Of a stretch of 64,000 nucleotides of DNA, positions 34,239-46,399 are shown in pieces. The stretch is from Paraphysomonas bandaiensis (taxonomy: Eukaryota > Chrysophyceae): positions 1 through 64,000 of the forward strand of contig CBFFRP010000292.1 in the NCBI GenBank assembly GCA_965644295.1, written 5' to 3'. A program made the position numbers and the translations under genes. Positions within the stretch are counted from its first letter, which is position 1. Each line of letters starts with the position of its first letter. The notes below the pieces were generated by a model. The model did not search any database, had not been told where the DNA came from, and saw nothing but the letters and a program-made list of their open reading frames with translations.

Positions 34239-37200
34239 ATGAACTCATTCCATCAAATGAAAGGCGATATACTGAAAGAGATATCCAGTGGCGTTGACTG
34301 GTCTCCAAAAGGATCAATCGATCGACCTGTACGAGAAACAGTTGATTTCATTAACTCTCTTGATGATTATGTTACGTTAAGCTCTTGTTCGGGTCGTATA
34401 AGTTGTTATCGAGATATTAAAACTAAAGGAGTTGAATGGATTATAGTCAAACACCGCACAGTATCTGTCAATGAGGTGTCTCGTGCAGTTGATGCAGTCA
34501 CTACCCAAGTGCATCAAATGGATGGAAAAGGAGATACACAAAACTCACTTATTTCACTCAAATGTGAGCCGTTTATTTTACATGTTTTATGCCGTGATGT
34601 CTCCAGTGCCACTAAGCTTTACCAAGCCGCAATGTCGAGTGGATACCGGGAATCTGGAATCGGTATAGGTGCACGTAAAACGATTGTCGCCATACGTACC
34701 ACAGCTCTGTCTCTTGAAATGCCTATTGCAATAGGGTCTAATGTACTGTTGAGCGAGGAAGGTATCCGTATAGTTGTGGAGGAATGCAATCAAAGGCTAT
34801 TGTCCAACTTTTCTAAAATTCAAAAATTTCTGACTTCATTGAAAACCTTATATTCGTGGCCATCTTGTTGCAGTCACATACAACCAATTGTTCCCCAAAA
34901 CACACTTTTTAATCGTCACAGTCATTCTAGTACACTTCTTCCAACACCTCTAAATGACTCTGCTGGAAATGGAAGTAAATCTTGTGATATACTCACCTTA
35001 GGAGGGATTGGTATGGTAACCGACGGCAAGTCATATGGACGACAAGTCAAACCTTTTATATGTGCTGCAAGTTTGACTGAAGGCTTAGAGGTACACCCCA
35101 ATGTAATTAACCCCGAGATTGAGGGCGTTGTGCATGCAGCCATGCTTACACACCGTATTAGACTTGCCAAAGATGGGACAGCGACTAATATTGACATAGT
35201 TATAATTAGTGGAGGGCGTAAGTCTCCAACTTTCCCGCTTCCTAGTATTTATTCAGTATTACAGTACAAGGAGGGAAAACTGCAACCCATAGAATTCTCT
35301 CAAACAGGGACTGACTTGCCTAGCGAACGATGGGGTCACACATTAACGATTTTCGATTCACGGAGACTAGTGATGTGCGGAGGACGGGACAGTAACCGCG
35401 TACATAGTGATGCGTACTTTCTGGAAATATCAGCCGTTGGAAATGACCAAGTATTCAATGAGTGTAGTTCTCTTATTTTTCAATGGACTAAAATACCTGA
35501 TTCCATTCTTGGTGGTGGATCACCTTCAGTGTTTTTCCATGCTGCTTGTTCCCTTGGCGATAGTGCTGTACTTATTCATGGAGGCTTGAATCAATCTAAC
35601 TTGCTAAACGGCAATCATTCTAGTCCATGCTGCACAGGTGGCAAAGTACTGACTATACAGAGTTTCTTAGGTGTTGATGACGTGGGAACCGAAAGCAGAA
35701 ATATATCCAGCGAAGATGCTGTGTTGAGTACTGCTCAAGTAATATCGCGTCTGTGCTGGTCGAATGTAGAATTCAAAAATTATAACGACACGAATCGCTT
35801 TGGGCATACGTTGACTTATATTGGTTCAAAGACTGTTGTAGCTGTTGGAGGCACAAGTTTTTCAACAGATGTTTTATGCAACGATATAAATCAGGAATCA
35901 GAAAAGCAGACGTTGGAAATATGGGATGTATGCATGTCTGGACATATGTCCGACCCACCGGCTGCCCATGTTTCCGTTCGAAATATTCCTATCTCATATT
36001 CCGATGTGCTGGGAAACACTGACAGAAAATGCTCAACTTGGGCATTGCAAGTAGCATGTGGGGGGAGTAGATGTCATCACCAAACCGTGTTCGATAAATC
36101 AACGGGTCAGCTCGTTGTGGTCGGTGGCGGGGTGGAATGTATGGCATTGTTTGGAGCTATGTATTGTGATACTGTTGTCATTCGCATCGGTACGTCTTCT
36201 TATATCGGTACGACACCAGGGACTGTGAATTCTAGGAAAAATAAACTGCAGTCAACTGCAAAATCTACTGGAGCGACCTCGAAGCGAAGGAGCATTGATT
36301 CAGACACGAGGGTCAGTGCAGATGAAAGTCATGTAGCATTGCTTGTACCTAAACCCCGGGTTCGCACTGTAAAAGTATATCTGGAATCGAATAAATGGTT
36401 AGACAAAACATATCGTATATCTGCACTGGAGCATGATAATGAATCGGTCGACAAAAGCGCCGTGACGTGCACAGATTTAAGCTTGAATGATACAGATGGA
36501 GTCTCCGTCAGGCATGGGTCCCAGAATATGGAATCCTTTACCCAATGTTGTGATGAAATGATGGCAGTTCCTGTGACAGTAGACTTCTATAATATGTTCA
36601 ACTCAAAGAAAACTAAGGACGAGTTTTCTTGCGATAAGAATATATTTAAGAAGTTGTATAGCTGCCTTGTTGCACCCTTACCGCCTCCTGCACGATCAGT
36701 GAAGAAAACTAATGTTAAAGATGAGCCCCAATCACTCGAACCAACGAAATCGCCTGTATCCAGCGTAGATGTAAGTAGTTTTACAGCTGAATCATCGTTG
36801 TCCGATTGTACGACTATCTCTCTTCACTTTGTTCACCAAATATGTCGTAAATCCAAGACACAAATTGTATCAGGGCATAGTAGGGCACGGGACTATTTAA
36901 AATCTTTGGTTCCAATTGTCGGTGTAGCTATGCATACTGACACATCAGGTGAAAGTCAATTGAGCTCCTTACTGATACAGGACATTCCAAAGAAATTTGA
37001 AATGGTTGGTGATGTGCTGATGATACCTGAGGATTGTATGCTTCGCAGTGAATGGGAGCATGCTTGCCCAATGGATGAAATCTGGAGGCAGTTACTTGAC
37101 AGCTTCAATCAAAGTACAGCGTTTACTAATCGGAAACAACTGACACGCATTGCACGTAAAGCGCGGATAGACAAGGGGCCGAAGCGGGAAAGTCATGTAC

Positions 37201-38165
37201 GATTCTTGTACATTGATCCCGGTTTTCGATGCCGCCTAGCAAAGGCCTCTGAGAGTAATATAGATGCTTTGAATTGGGTTGAGGTGGTGGAGAATAGAAT
37301 ATGCTTCGGATTCGATATAACGAAAGTGATGTAAGTAGAGTTTTGTATACGATGGACTATGCCTAAGTAGACAAAGTTTTGTACGTTTAGTATATTGCTA
37401 TGTGTATTTTGATTAATGCCTATTATATAGTTCATGATATTAATTTAACAATGTACACGATATAGGTTTTGCTCTGGTAATGTTACTGAGCGAATGCGAA
37501 TGGCTTCTTGGAAGAACCCTTTAAATCCAACCCTTGAAACTATCGTGGATCTCTACTGCGGAATCGGATACTATACTGTCCCATTTCTTGTTCATGCTGG
37601 TGTTGCAACTGTTCATGCATGTGAGTGGAATCCAAACTCTGTGACTGCCTTGAAGTGCAATTTGCGGAAAGCGAATGTGTCTACCTATGAAAGTATTGAT
37701 GAAGAAATTGTCTCTGTTTATGAGAGTCAGCCGTCTGACACAAAGTCGAAACTGATAGTGAAGCCGAAGTGCATCGTTCACCTTGGAGATAACAACATTG
37801 CCGCCCGATGCCGTGGCCCGCTGGCCCACATTGCGGATCGTGTGTGTTTAGGCCTTTTACCATCCTCTGTGGCTGGATGGCCTTTAGCAGTGAATGTTCT
37901 CAAGAGAAGTGGTGGAGTGCTGCATGTGCACGAGAATGTGCATGAAAATATATTGGAAGAATGGGTACATCAGACGTGCCGTGACTTCGAGGCACATTTT
38001 TTAAAATATGACGAATCTGTAGAAGCTATAGATGAGGTTAAAGGGGAGAGCGGAACGATGAAAGTGGAATGTTTACATTTAGAACGTGTGAAATCGTTTG
38101 CTCCTAGAGTGTTTCATGTTGTTGCGGATCTGCTCTGCACAAGGAACACCAATATTGGAACATGA
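34239..38165 (+). CDS. TYW3-Kelch-TYW2 fusion, wybutosine synthesis at tRNA-Phe position 37
   Basis: Two exons (34239-37330 and 37466-38165) give 1263 aa. The N-terminus is a TYW3 domain (DWSPKGSIDRPV, YVTLSSCSGRIS), the N4-methyltransferase of the wybutosine pathway. The middle has kelch-type repeats (RWGHTLTIFDSRRLVMCGGR, FHAACSLGDSAVLIHGG, RFGHTLTYIGSKTVVAVGG, HHQTVFDKSTGQLVVVGGG). The C-terminus is TYW2 (SLVPIVGVAMHTDTS, HVRFLYIDPGFRCRL, FCSGNVTERMRMAS, VDLYCGIGYYTVPFLVHAG, HACEWNPNSVTALKCNL), which transfers the aminocarboxypropyl group from SAM. The same order is known from plants. The single 135-bp intron splits codon ATG inside TYW2 (KVM/FCSG). Enzyme identity is firm. Confidence 0.93.
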
Positions 38166-38329
38166 TTCGTGATGTTATGAGCATGAGTAATTTTGTATTG
38201 TTTTCTTGCACATATATACTATTAGTACCTTCGTTAGTTAATCGTTACGTAAATTTGGCACATTAAAGTCGTTTGAATGTTATGTTTGCATTTCCAGAAC
38301 GACTTAGAAAAGACACATACATATATTCT

Positions 38330-38450
38330 TATTCCCTTTGGTATCATAAAAACTGTTCTTTGACCTGAATTTGGCTCAACAGAATGCCCATAACAGACAA
38401 CTTCAATTATATTCGGTTCAACAAAAACTCACTTCTATCTAAATTATTAG
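38330..38450 (+). repeat. Dispersed repeat R2, copy b
   Basis: TTTGACCTGAATTTGGCTCA ... TTCGGTTCAACAAAAACTCA aligns with 38748-38850, forming a pair of direct repeats about 395 bp apart. The first copy lies just outside and the second inside the hAT element that begins at 38454. Confidence 0.6.
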
Positions 38451-38524
38451 TAGCAGGGCTGTGTAACAATTAATTAAATTGAAATTATTACTTATAGCTC
38501 ATGCAATTATAATAGTGAATGTCT

Positions 38525-38705
38525 GATTATTTAGCAATAGGCGTTGAGACCTTGCATCAATTAGTGGCTAGAAGAATGCTAGTCATACTAGTTAGACCAC
38601 TACCCGTAACTAATCAATACAAACTCTTTTATCCTACTATTTAACGCTACGAAAGCTGCTTGTGCGTCGCCGCAAGCACCAAGGTGCAACCACTTCCGTT
38701 CATGC
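38525..38705 (-). repeat. Repeat R1, copy inside the hAT element
   Basis: Shares GATTATTTAGCAATAGGCG, TACCCGTAACTAATCA and CGCTACGAAAGCTGCTTGTG with the arms of the 50.75-52.66 kb palindrome. On the minus strand it reads RKWLHLGACGDAQAAFVAL followed by NSRI, uninterrupted. Confidence 0.75.
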
Positions 38706-38975
38706 AATTATAATATTATCCCCATTTTGTCTCAAAAAAAGCTTTTTTTTGACCTGATTTTGACTCAACAGGGCGCTCATATCAGCACCGGGCAAATAGA
38801 GACATTCAACTTCAATATTCGGTTCAACAGAAGCTCACTTCTATCTTCATTATGATAATGACAGTCATATGTACGTGATTTCATTATAGTACACAATTAT
38901 AGAGAAACCACAAACATGAGCCAAATATCAAGAGCAGATCATCTAACTCCAAGTTATATTCCGTCCTTCGACTGC

Positions 38976-39205
38976 TGTAGAAGTTCATAATGAGGTCAGT
39001 GCAAGTGATCTGTCTTCATATCCAGGACTTCGAAACAACTTCAAAAATATTACTGGAGAGTTTAAGTACCATATCTGATGCTATATAGGTGGTTAGGAGC
39101 AGTGGCACCCAGTTGTGTCAGGGTTGGAGCCATATCGTGCTTCTCAGGATATTGTGTGTCTCATATCATACACACATCTTTCGATCAGGTGCACTTGCAG
39201 AGGTA
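38976..39205 (+). repeat. Repeat R3, copy a
   Basis: Aligns with about 40420-40650 over shared blocks such as GACTTCGAAATAACTTCAA-like, CAGTGGCACCCAGT and ATATCATACGCACA-like text. Divergence is considerable; no coding frame is preserved. Confidence 0.5.
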
Positions 39206-39668
39206 AAGCCTGCTGTATATAAATGTGATGATGATGCTAATTAAGGCAATAAGAAGCCTCTCTCTCACCTTCAACTGTTTACATTTATCATCACACTTAC
39301 AGTATACATATCATTGATTTGAAACTATAAGAGTTCTCATTTGTGTTATTAATGTTAATCAAGGAACATCTATTTCTTAATACAGCAAGCATGCTACAAA
39401 TAGATATACAATGTAATATTAACTTTTCAACGTCATGAGGATAAGCTACAATTTAACCTAGGGATAAGGAGTATCGTCCCTTGCCTAAATTTTAAAACTC
39501 GGGCTTTTCGCCCTCGTTTCAAAATTTTGAGCGCGGGACGATATAGCCTCCTTATTGCCCGTGGTTAAATATAACTATATAATTGCAATTATTATGATAT
39601 ATTGTTTATATTCCATGCCATTTAATTATTGCAACTTCAGTTAATTGTTACGCAGCCCTGATTAGTAG

Positions 39669-40340
39669 TGAATGTCTTATTTTTAGCAATAGTCGTGTAC
39701 GAGTCAGAACAATTTAACTAGCCAGTGCTTAACTCTGATATCCTACTGTTTGGCACTACGAAAGCTGCTTGTGCGTCACCGAAATCACCTAGATGCAACC
39801 ACTTTATCTCTGTTCTTAATATGTGAACAGCCCGGAAGCTTGACTTCAATAGGCAGCTCAATACCCCGGATGTTCTTGAGGTGGGCCCATTCCTGGATGT
39901 ATGTTTCTTCGTCAAGGCCCAGTCTATTTACAAGTGACACTAATTAGTATCCCATATTATTCCACACACCAAGCATTTGGCTATATGAGTGGGAACAAAA
40001 ATTTCTGCTGACTATATATATGTGACTCACTTTAGTTTCCCGGAGAAATATTGCCGGACTTAACTCCCAGAACATCACGAAAAGGTGCAAGTCCGACTTT
40101 GTTGAGGGTGATATTCTATTATTTAACGCTACGAAAGCTGCTCGTGCGTCACCGCGAGCACCAAAGTGCAACCATTTTTGCTCTATCACTCAAAAAGCAA
40201 ACAGTGATCAAGAGCAGAATGTTGATAAACCTGATATCTGCTAACTTCAGGAGTTTTAAGTCTTTAAAGTGAACAGCCCGGATGCTTGACTTCAGCAGGC
40301 AGCCCAATACCCCGGATGACCTTGATGTGTGCCTATTCTC
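39669..40340 (-). repeat. Two further R1 copies in tandem
   Basis: Copies at about 39669-39915 and 39950-40340. On the minus strand they read SGVLSCLLKSSFRAVH...KWLHLGDFGDAQAAFVVP and SGVLGCLLKSSIRAVHFKD ... QKWLHFGARGDARAAFVAL. The same peptide skeleton recurs in the copies at 3.6, 38.6, 50.9 and 52.5 kb, but each copy is frameshifted or truncated. Confidence 0.65.
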
Positions 40341-40419
40341 GGGAAACCACAATTATGGCACCACTTTCAAAAGCAAACCGTCAAACACTCCATGTTTTAT
40401 TTTATCCATTTCGTCAGAT

Positions 40420-40650
40420 GTAGAAGATCATAATAAGTGCCAGTGCAAGTAAGCTAATATATAGTATATAGTATCGTCGTATAACCAGACTTCGAAATAA
40501 CTTCAAGAGTACTACTGGAAAGTTCAAATATCAGTGGCACCCAGTGCTTTCAGGGTCACGTCTTTTATATCAGGATTATATGCCTTATATCATATCATAC
40601 GCACAGCATTCGAGTTAGTTGCACTACTTAGCAGGACTTGAAAGCGTGGT
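40420..40650 (+). repeat. Repeat R3, copy b
   Basis: Diverged partner of 38976-39205. The remaining sequence to 40978 holds no supportable gene. Confidence 0.45.
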
Positions 40651-40978
40651 GTTCATCGTGATGATGCTAAAGGGTCAAGGATGATATATTATTTAGTTAG
40701 AAATATGCATGCATCCGGCTACACGTATCGTATTCTACAACAACCACCAATAATGTCAAACAGATCATAAAAGGTACTGTGCAGGAATTAAATGACACAA
40801 CAGTTAATGAAAAACGCTAACGCAACATCAATTTCATTCGTTGTTCAAATGGTATGTCTAAATGAAAACTACAAGTTGCTGCCAGATGGATGTAGAAGCA
40901 AACCGACAGTTGGTCAGAGAGTTCCAGTAAAATACTTAACCAATACACTTAAACCAAATATTTCACAGAATGTATACC

Positions 40979-43500
40979 TTAATCGATATCTACTTGAATG
41001 GATATGGATCCCACGTTCGCTTCATACACATCGACGCTATATATCCTCCTATTATCTTCTGACTCCACTACACTTGTACCACATGAAATGCCTAAACAGT
41101 GCGTGAAGAACTCTTCTTTCGAAGTAAATTGTCTATGATCTCCGACAGTGCAAAGCCAAACGTGTTTCTTACGGCTGCAATTCAAACGCTATATATAGTG
41201 AATTAGCACCGATATAAGATAGATGACTACGTAGCAATACAGATACGTCATGTGGACCAATCTACCCAACAAAATAGATGCCAAGAAAACGCAATTTAGG
41301 ACACCCGTACCGGGCAAACATATTCCTCGTCGCCTTTGAAAAGCTATAGGCAGCAATCAATTAAGAACACGAAAACAAATATATCTTGTCTCAAAATAGA
41401 TAACAATGTGTGTTTAGGTTATATAACTTTAGTACAATATACCTGCATAGTAGCGTCCTCCTTTGCAGATACATCGAAGGATGTTTCTGACGTGCAATAA
41501 ATACCTACATAGTTGCCATTGCGACAACCAACAAACCAAGTACCGGGAGGAAACTGGGTACGCGTAGAGCTTTCTTCACTTGCAACTTTCCAGTGAAACA
41601 TGCCACCAAGAAAACCAGTTTTTTTCTGCTCGATATCCACATTGGGATTAATAACTTGCCAGTCAGAAGAAGAAATCAAATTTGACGCCGATAAATGTCC
41701 GAGAAGTCTGTATTCTATATCGAAATACTTTGATGGCCAAAACATATGCGTGGTATTGTCTATAAAAGCACGAGTAGCTGAATTGCGCTGGAACTTGGGC
41801 CTAAAAATATGCACAATCATTCTCACATAGACTCCATACGATCTAAATCATTAATGTATACACCTCACCGTAGAAACATAGTTCCCACTCCAGAACACAC
41901 AATCATCATACAATGCGGAAAAACGTACACAATGTAACCTACATGACGTATGCACACACTAATATGTTTCCATTTTGCGACACAGCTGGACAGTACGAAT
42001 TCAGGCAATTTGCCCCTAGTCCACCACCCGATTGAGCCCAAAGAGGGATTCCATCTAAATTTATCATCCATGGATTCTGTTGATACGACTGCAACCCGAC
42101 ATTGTACAGTTCAAATGATGTGATCAGTACATCACGTGAAGGCGTCCTATACACATTGAGAGTGATTCCGGAATAGTTTTGACCAGCGCTGTAGTGATCG
42201 TAATATTTCATCGTTCCTTTGGCTAAAATAGAAAAATATGACATGAATTAAATTTCTACACACACTGCAATACATAAACCCAACAAAGTACATTTTAGAA
42301 AACGATAGAACTCCAGTTATTCAACATGCATTTCATATAGCTTGAACGTGCCGAGCTTGCTTACCGATCGACGTCGGTAAATAGCCCAGCATTTTTATTC
42401 CTGGGTTTCTAGAGAGGTCATAGCGTTCTTGATATGCTTTAGTATCGCCAATATAATCTGGATGTGTTATCAACCCCGCTGACCTGCATAACAGACATGA
42501 CTACATGATATCGGTCACTTTGCAACATGCGCGAGCATATCAATGAAAACGCTAAGTATACACCCCTATTATATACATACCAAATAAATGGTACTCTTTC
42601 TTCAGCTTCGATTGATTCATATATGCGATGTATATCGGCAGTGCTATGGTTCATATTTTGCCTATGAAACCCGGCGAAGTGAAACGCTTCAACACAAGTG
42701 CTCGAAGGCACCCATTTTGAAGTCAATAAAAAGTCAGTAACAGCACTTGGCTTATCCTCATCTGGTGATACTCCAGTAATTAAGCGAACCAACTGGTTTA
42801 CGTTGTGTCCCCAACATCTCAACCGTGTATGCATGTACTGTCGAGCTGATGCAGTGTATGTACATACTCCACTAGCATTTGTACCTAACAATATTTGTGT
42901 CACCAGTTTCTCAAGTAAATTACCTGCATAATATACTATAGTTTCATTTGTAGAAAAATCATAAAGATTTAACAACGCTGAAAATGTATATGGAAGATAT
43001 GTATGTGATAGTACTTCGTAGAACCCTTCAAACGTATGATGGGCTTGTAAGTATCCCATTAACAGTCTCTCTTCTTTCTCTCCAACTAAACATGATCTAT
43101 TTTTTTCTTTAGCTCTTTGATAGTATAATACAGCAGATGATAAATACATAAATATATGATTCTCTGACCAGAAGATAACATGCTTAAGTGAATCATATCG
43201 TGGATCTGGATGACCAGGCCAGAATGGAAAGTCTTTTAATACATCATCAATTTGATTTTGATAGAATTCAAGTTTACTTGATTTAAAATATAAAAAACGT
43301 ATAAGTGTAATAAGAATAAAATCTGATTTATGTTTTCTTTTATGTATGTGTGATATGTGCTTGTTCAGTATAGTCTCATTCACTATATGAGAGTGTTGAG
43401 CTTGTGTTAGGAATATATGCTTAGCTGAGAAAGTGAGAGAATTTGATTCGTCGAGGAAAGTATGAATCAATTCGCGTACTCTATCTTCATAAGCTGACAT
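40979..43500 (-). CDS. 'WSENH' protein, alpha/alpha-toroid-like, bacterial-type family
   Basis: Six exons (42581-43500, 42365-42483, 41997-42222, 41864-41938, 41443-41800, 40979-41188) join in frame to 635 aa. The central block FPFWPGHPDPRYDSL, VIFWSENHIFMYLSSAV, HHTFEGFYEVLSHTYLPYTF, ALLNLYDFSTNETI and TASARQYMHTRL resembles an uncharacterised family I know mainly from bacteria (WSENHQILFH... and LLNL.DF). That family looks like an (alpha/alpha)6 helical toroid, as in glycoside hydrolases and lyases. The C-terminal third (RFSALYDDCVFWSGNYVS, RPKFQRNSATRAFIDNTTH, PPGTWFVGCRNGNYVGIYC) looks beta-rich. No signal peptide or enzyme motif is certain. The 58-bp intron at 41939-41996 and the 254-bp last intron are the least certain joins. 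Confidence 0.65.
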
Positions 43501-43562
43501 GATGATCTATAGATAAGATCGACCTCTTGGGAACTTTAACCACACAGCCAGGATACTATATA

Positions 43563-44396
43563 TACCTACCTACCTACCTACAGTACATACATACAGTACA
43601 TACATACATACATACATACATACACACAGTACATACATACAGTACATACATACAGTACATACATGTACATACAGTACATACACACAGTACATACATACAG
43701 TACATACATACATACATACATACATACATACAGTACATACATACATACATACATACATACATACATACATACATACATACATACATACATACATACATAC
43801 ATACATACATACATACATACATACATACATACATACATACATACATACATACATACATACATACATACATACATACATACATACATACATACATACATAC
43901 ATACATACATACATACATACATACATACATACATACATACATACATACATACATACATACATACATACATACATACATACATACATACATACATACATAC
44001 ATACATACATACATACATACATACATACATACATACATACATACATACATACATACATACATACATACATACATACATACATACATACATACATACATAC
44101 ATACATACATACATACATACATACATACATACATACATACATACATACATACATACATACCTACCTACAGTACATACATACAGTACATATCTGGATATAT
44201 ACATACATACATACATACATACATACATACATACATACATACATACATACATACATACATACATACATACATACATACATACATACATACATACATACAT
44301 ACATACATACATACATACATACATACATACATACATACATACATACATACATACATACATACATACATACATACATACATACATACATGCATATAT
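43563..44396. repeat. (CATA)n tetranucleotide array, about 830 bp
   Basis: Mostly pure CATA units; the left 150 bp and a patch at 44160-44200 contain CAGTACATACATA variants. It begins about 60 bp upstream of the start of the WSENH gene. Long frames in all six readings are artefacts of a stop-free repeat. Confidence 0.97.
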
Positions 44397-44455
44397 CATG
44401 CAACAACTATGGCGGTTAAGCATCTCATTGCGTGGGTGCATCGTTAGTACCCATA

Positions 44456-45297
44456 ATGCTTTCTATCCACAACTGTCTGCAAATGTGTCGCTCTTCGTGC
44501 TCTATATTAAAGAGGTCACATCTCTTGTATAGGAGTTATGGCTTTCTGTACACGGGACGTACCCGCCCTCATATGTGTTCCCGTGCTATCAATATTCATG
44601 CTCCACATCGTCATGAATCTAGAAATTTTAGTGCAAATGTCGATAGTGATATATCGGCACCAGACTACTTTGATGACGAGAATAGCGATATGATATGTAA
44701 ATTACTAACAGGCTTATTTGGCTCAAATTTCATGGTACGTAGTTTATTATGCTGCAATGCGAGGCAATGTATGCTAATATCTACCTATAGATGTGGAATT
44801 GTGTGGCAATTAGTACAGTGAGTGGGTATACGAATTTATTTGGACTGGTTGACACGACTGGATATTATTATTGGATCCCTTTCGGAGGGACCGCCATATC
44901 TGGTATACTTGCTAGTTTCGGATATTTGTTTTCCACGCACTGTGTCCATCGTTGCTATGTAAATAAACCGGCTAAACGCGTTGGCTTTGAGTTGTGTAAT
45001 ATGTTTGGATATAAGGGCCATTCTGTTGAAGTGCCCATTGGAACGTTAGTGTTATGTGATAATGAATCTTTCAGCAGTATTTTACCTGTCAAGTCGCTGA
45101 ATATGACTATTATAGATGTTAAGAGTTGGAATAAAAGAGTTATTATCTGCGACAGGAAGAAACTAATGAGGAATTCTAAGCTATTGGAGGTGCTTAAAAG
45201 GACAGAATGTGTTTTGGATTCGCCTTCTGCAAGTGCTAAAGGACGTACGCACAAATCAACTGCACGTCATCGACGGGGGTATAAGAATGTTGCATAA
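44456..45297 (+). CDS. Small membrane protein, probably mitochondrial
   Basis: Two exons (44456-44734, 44791-45297) with a 56-bp GTACGT..TATAG intron give 261 aa. The N-terminus is basic, hydroxylated and almost free of acidic residues (CSILKRSHLLYRSYGFLYTG, RTRPHMCSRAINIHAPHRHE) and looks like a mitochondrial targeting sequence. After the intron comes a membrane-type segment (YYWIPFGGTAISGILASFGY) and a soluble tail with CYVNKPAKRVGFELC. The layout recalls the TMEM186/TMEM223 group of mitochondrial inner-membrane assembly factors, but I cannot confirm this. The start could be a downstream Met (MCRSSC). Confidence 0.55.
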
Positions 45298-45529
45298 ATG
45301 TTTTCAGGGAAAGTGAATTATTAAATTAATGCCAACGTAAATTATGACAGTTGCGCAAATGTGTGATTCTTTAAGATCGATTCCTTGGAGCATACATGCA
45401 TACATTGAGAGAACTAATTATTGACAAGTGATAGTAGTTGCTTCATGCCAGCCTATACATACATGATTCTTATATACATAATAACCATATATTCCTAGTC
45501 TACATTTTCTTGGTGTCTGTCAGCTACAA

Positions 45530-45900
45530 TACATACATACATACATACATACATACATACATACATACATACATACATACATACATACATACATACATAC
45601 ATACATACATACATACATACATACATACATACATACATACATACATACATACATACATACATACATACATACATACATACATACATACATACATACATAC
45701 ATACATACATACATACATACATACATACATACATACATACATACATACATACATACATACATACATACATACATACATACATACATACATACATACATAC
45801 ATACATACATACATACATACATACATACATACATACATACATACATACATACATACATACATACATACATACATACATACATACATACATACATGCATAC
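45530..45900. repeat. (CATA)n tetranucleotide array, about 370 bp
   Basis: Third array of the same tetranucleotide, almost pure, ending 9 bp before repeat R4 copy b. Confidence 0.97.
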
Positions 45901-45908
45901 GACGTACC

Positions 45909-46066
45909 CGCAGAGAAAAAACACGGTACTCGGTCGGAAGTCACGGATACTACAGATCAATAAACGGACGGAATACCCCCGTTGCCTTTTTACACAGTCT
46001 ACACTACAGGTAGCCAAAAGCAAGGTTCTCTTTGCAGTTACTACAGAACTCGTTAGTAAGAGAAAA
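45909..46066 (+). repeat. Dispersed repeat R4, copy b
   Basis: Nearly identical to 9247-9382, with two extra 11-bp blocks (GGAATACCCCC and CTCTTTGCAGT). The borders of similarity are sharp on both sides. Confidence 0.8.
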
Positions 46067-46399
46067 TTATGCTTCTAGTCTACAGCCGTACACAAAACAC
46101 TGCATAACATAACACCATACACCTCTATGTGCTCTATGCATATCTTATACAGTCACTTCAAGTACTAAACTGAAAAGAACATCCTCTTATTTCTCTACGG
46201 TACCTATGTACATAATACGTACGTAGTACCGGTACATGTAAAGAGGTGCTGTATGATTCTTCGAGAATGATCTTTCTTTGGTGTGGTGTTCTGGTGGTAG
46301 AAAAACATGTCGATTGATTGTAGATCTTGATTGTTTATTTATGTTATTCTGAGTGACTCGTATGTTTAGATATATATTTTCTTAAATTATTTCTGTAGT
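46067..46399. other. Upstream region of the RCC1-HECT gene
   Basis: No gene seen. A palindromic ACGTACGTAGTACCGGTAC-like patch lies at 46216-46236. Confidence 0.4.

Larger units (their letters stand above)
38454..39660 (+). mobile_element. Non-autonomous hAT-type element with TIRs and 8-bp target duplication
   Basis: Left end CAGGGCTGTGTAACAATTAA at 38454 and its inverse TTAATTGTTACGCAGCCCTG at 39641-39660 form about 20-bp terminal inverted repeats with one mismatch. Directly outside both ends is ATTAGTAG (38446-38453 and 39661-39668), an 8-bp target-site duplication typical of hAT. The 1207-bp interior has no transposase frame. It contains copies of R1 (38525-38705), R2 (38723-38853) and R3 (about 38976-39205), so it is a composite of other repeats. 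Confidence 0.85.

Noticed and set aside
40792-41106. Plus-strand 104-aa frame before the WSENH gene
   Set aside because: Overlaps the last exon of the opposite gene and has no recognisable domain.
43527-44532. Very long frames of MYVC or HTYI repeats on both strands (also at 19.1-19.7 and 45.4-46.0 kb)
   Set aside because: They are translations of a stop-free tetranucleotide microsatellite, equally open on both strands.
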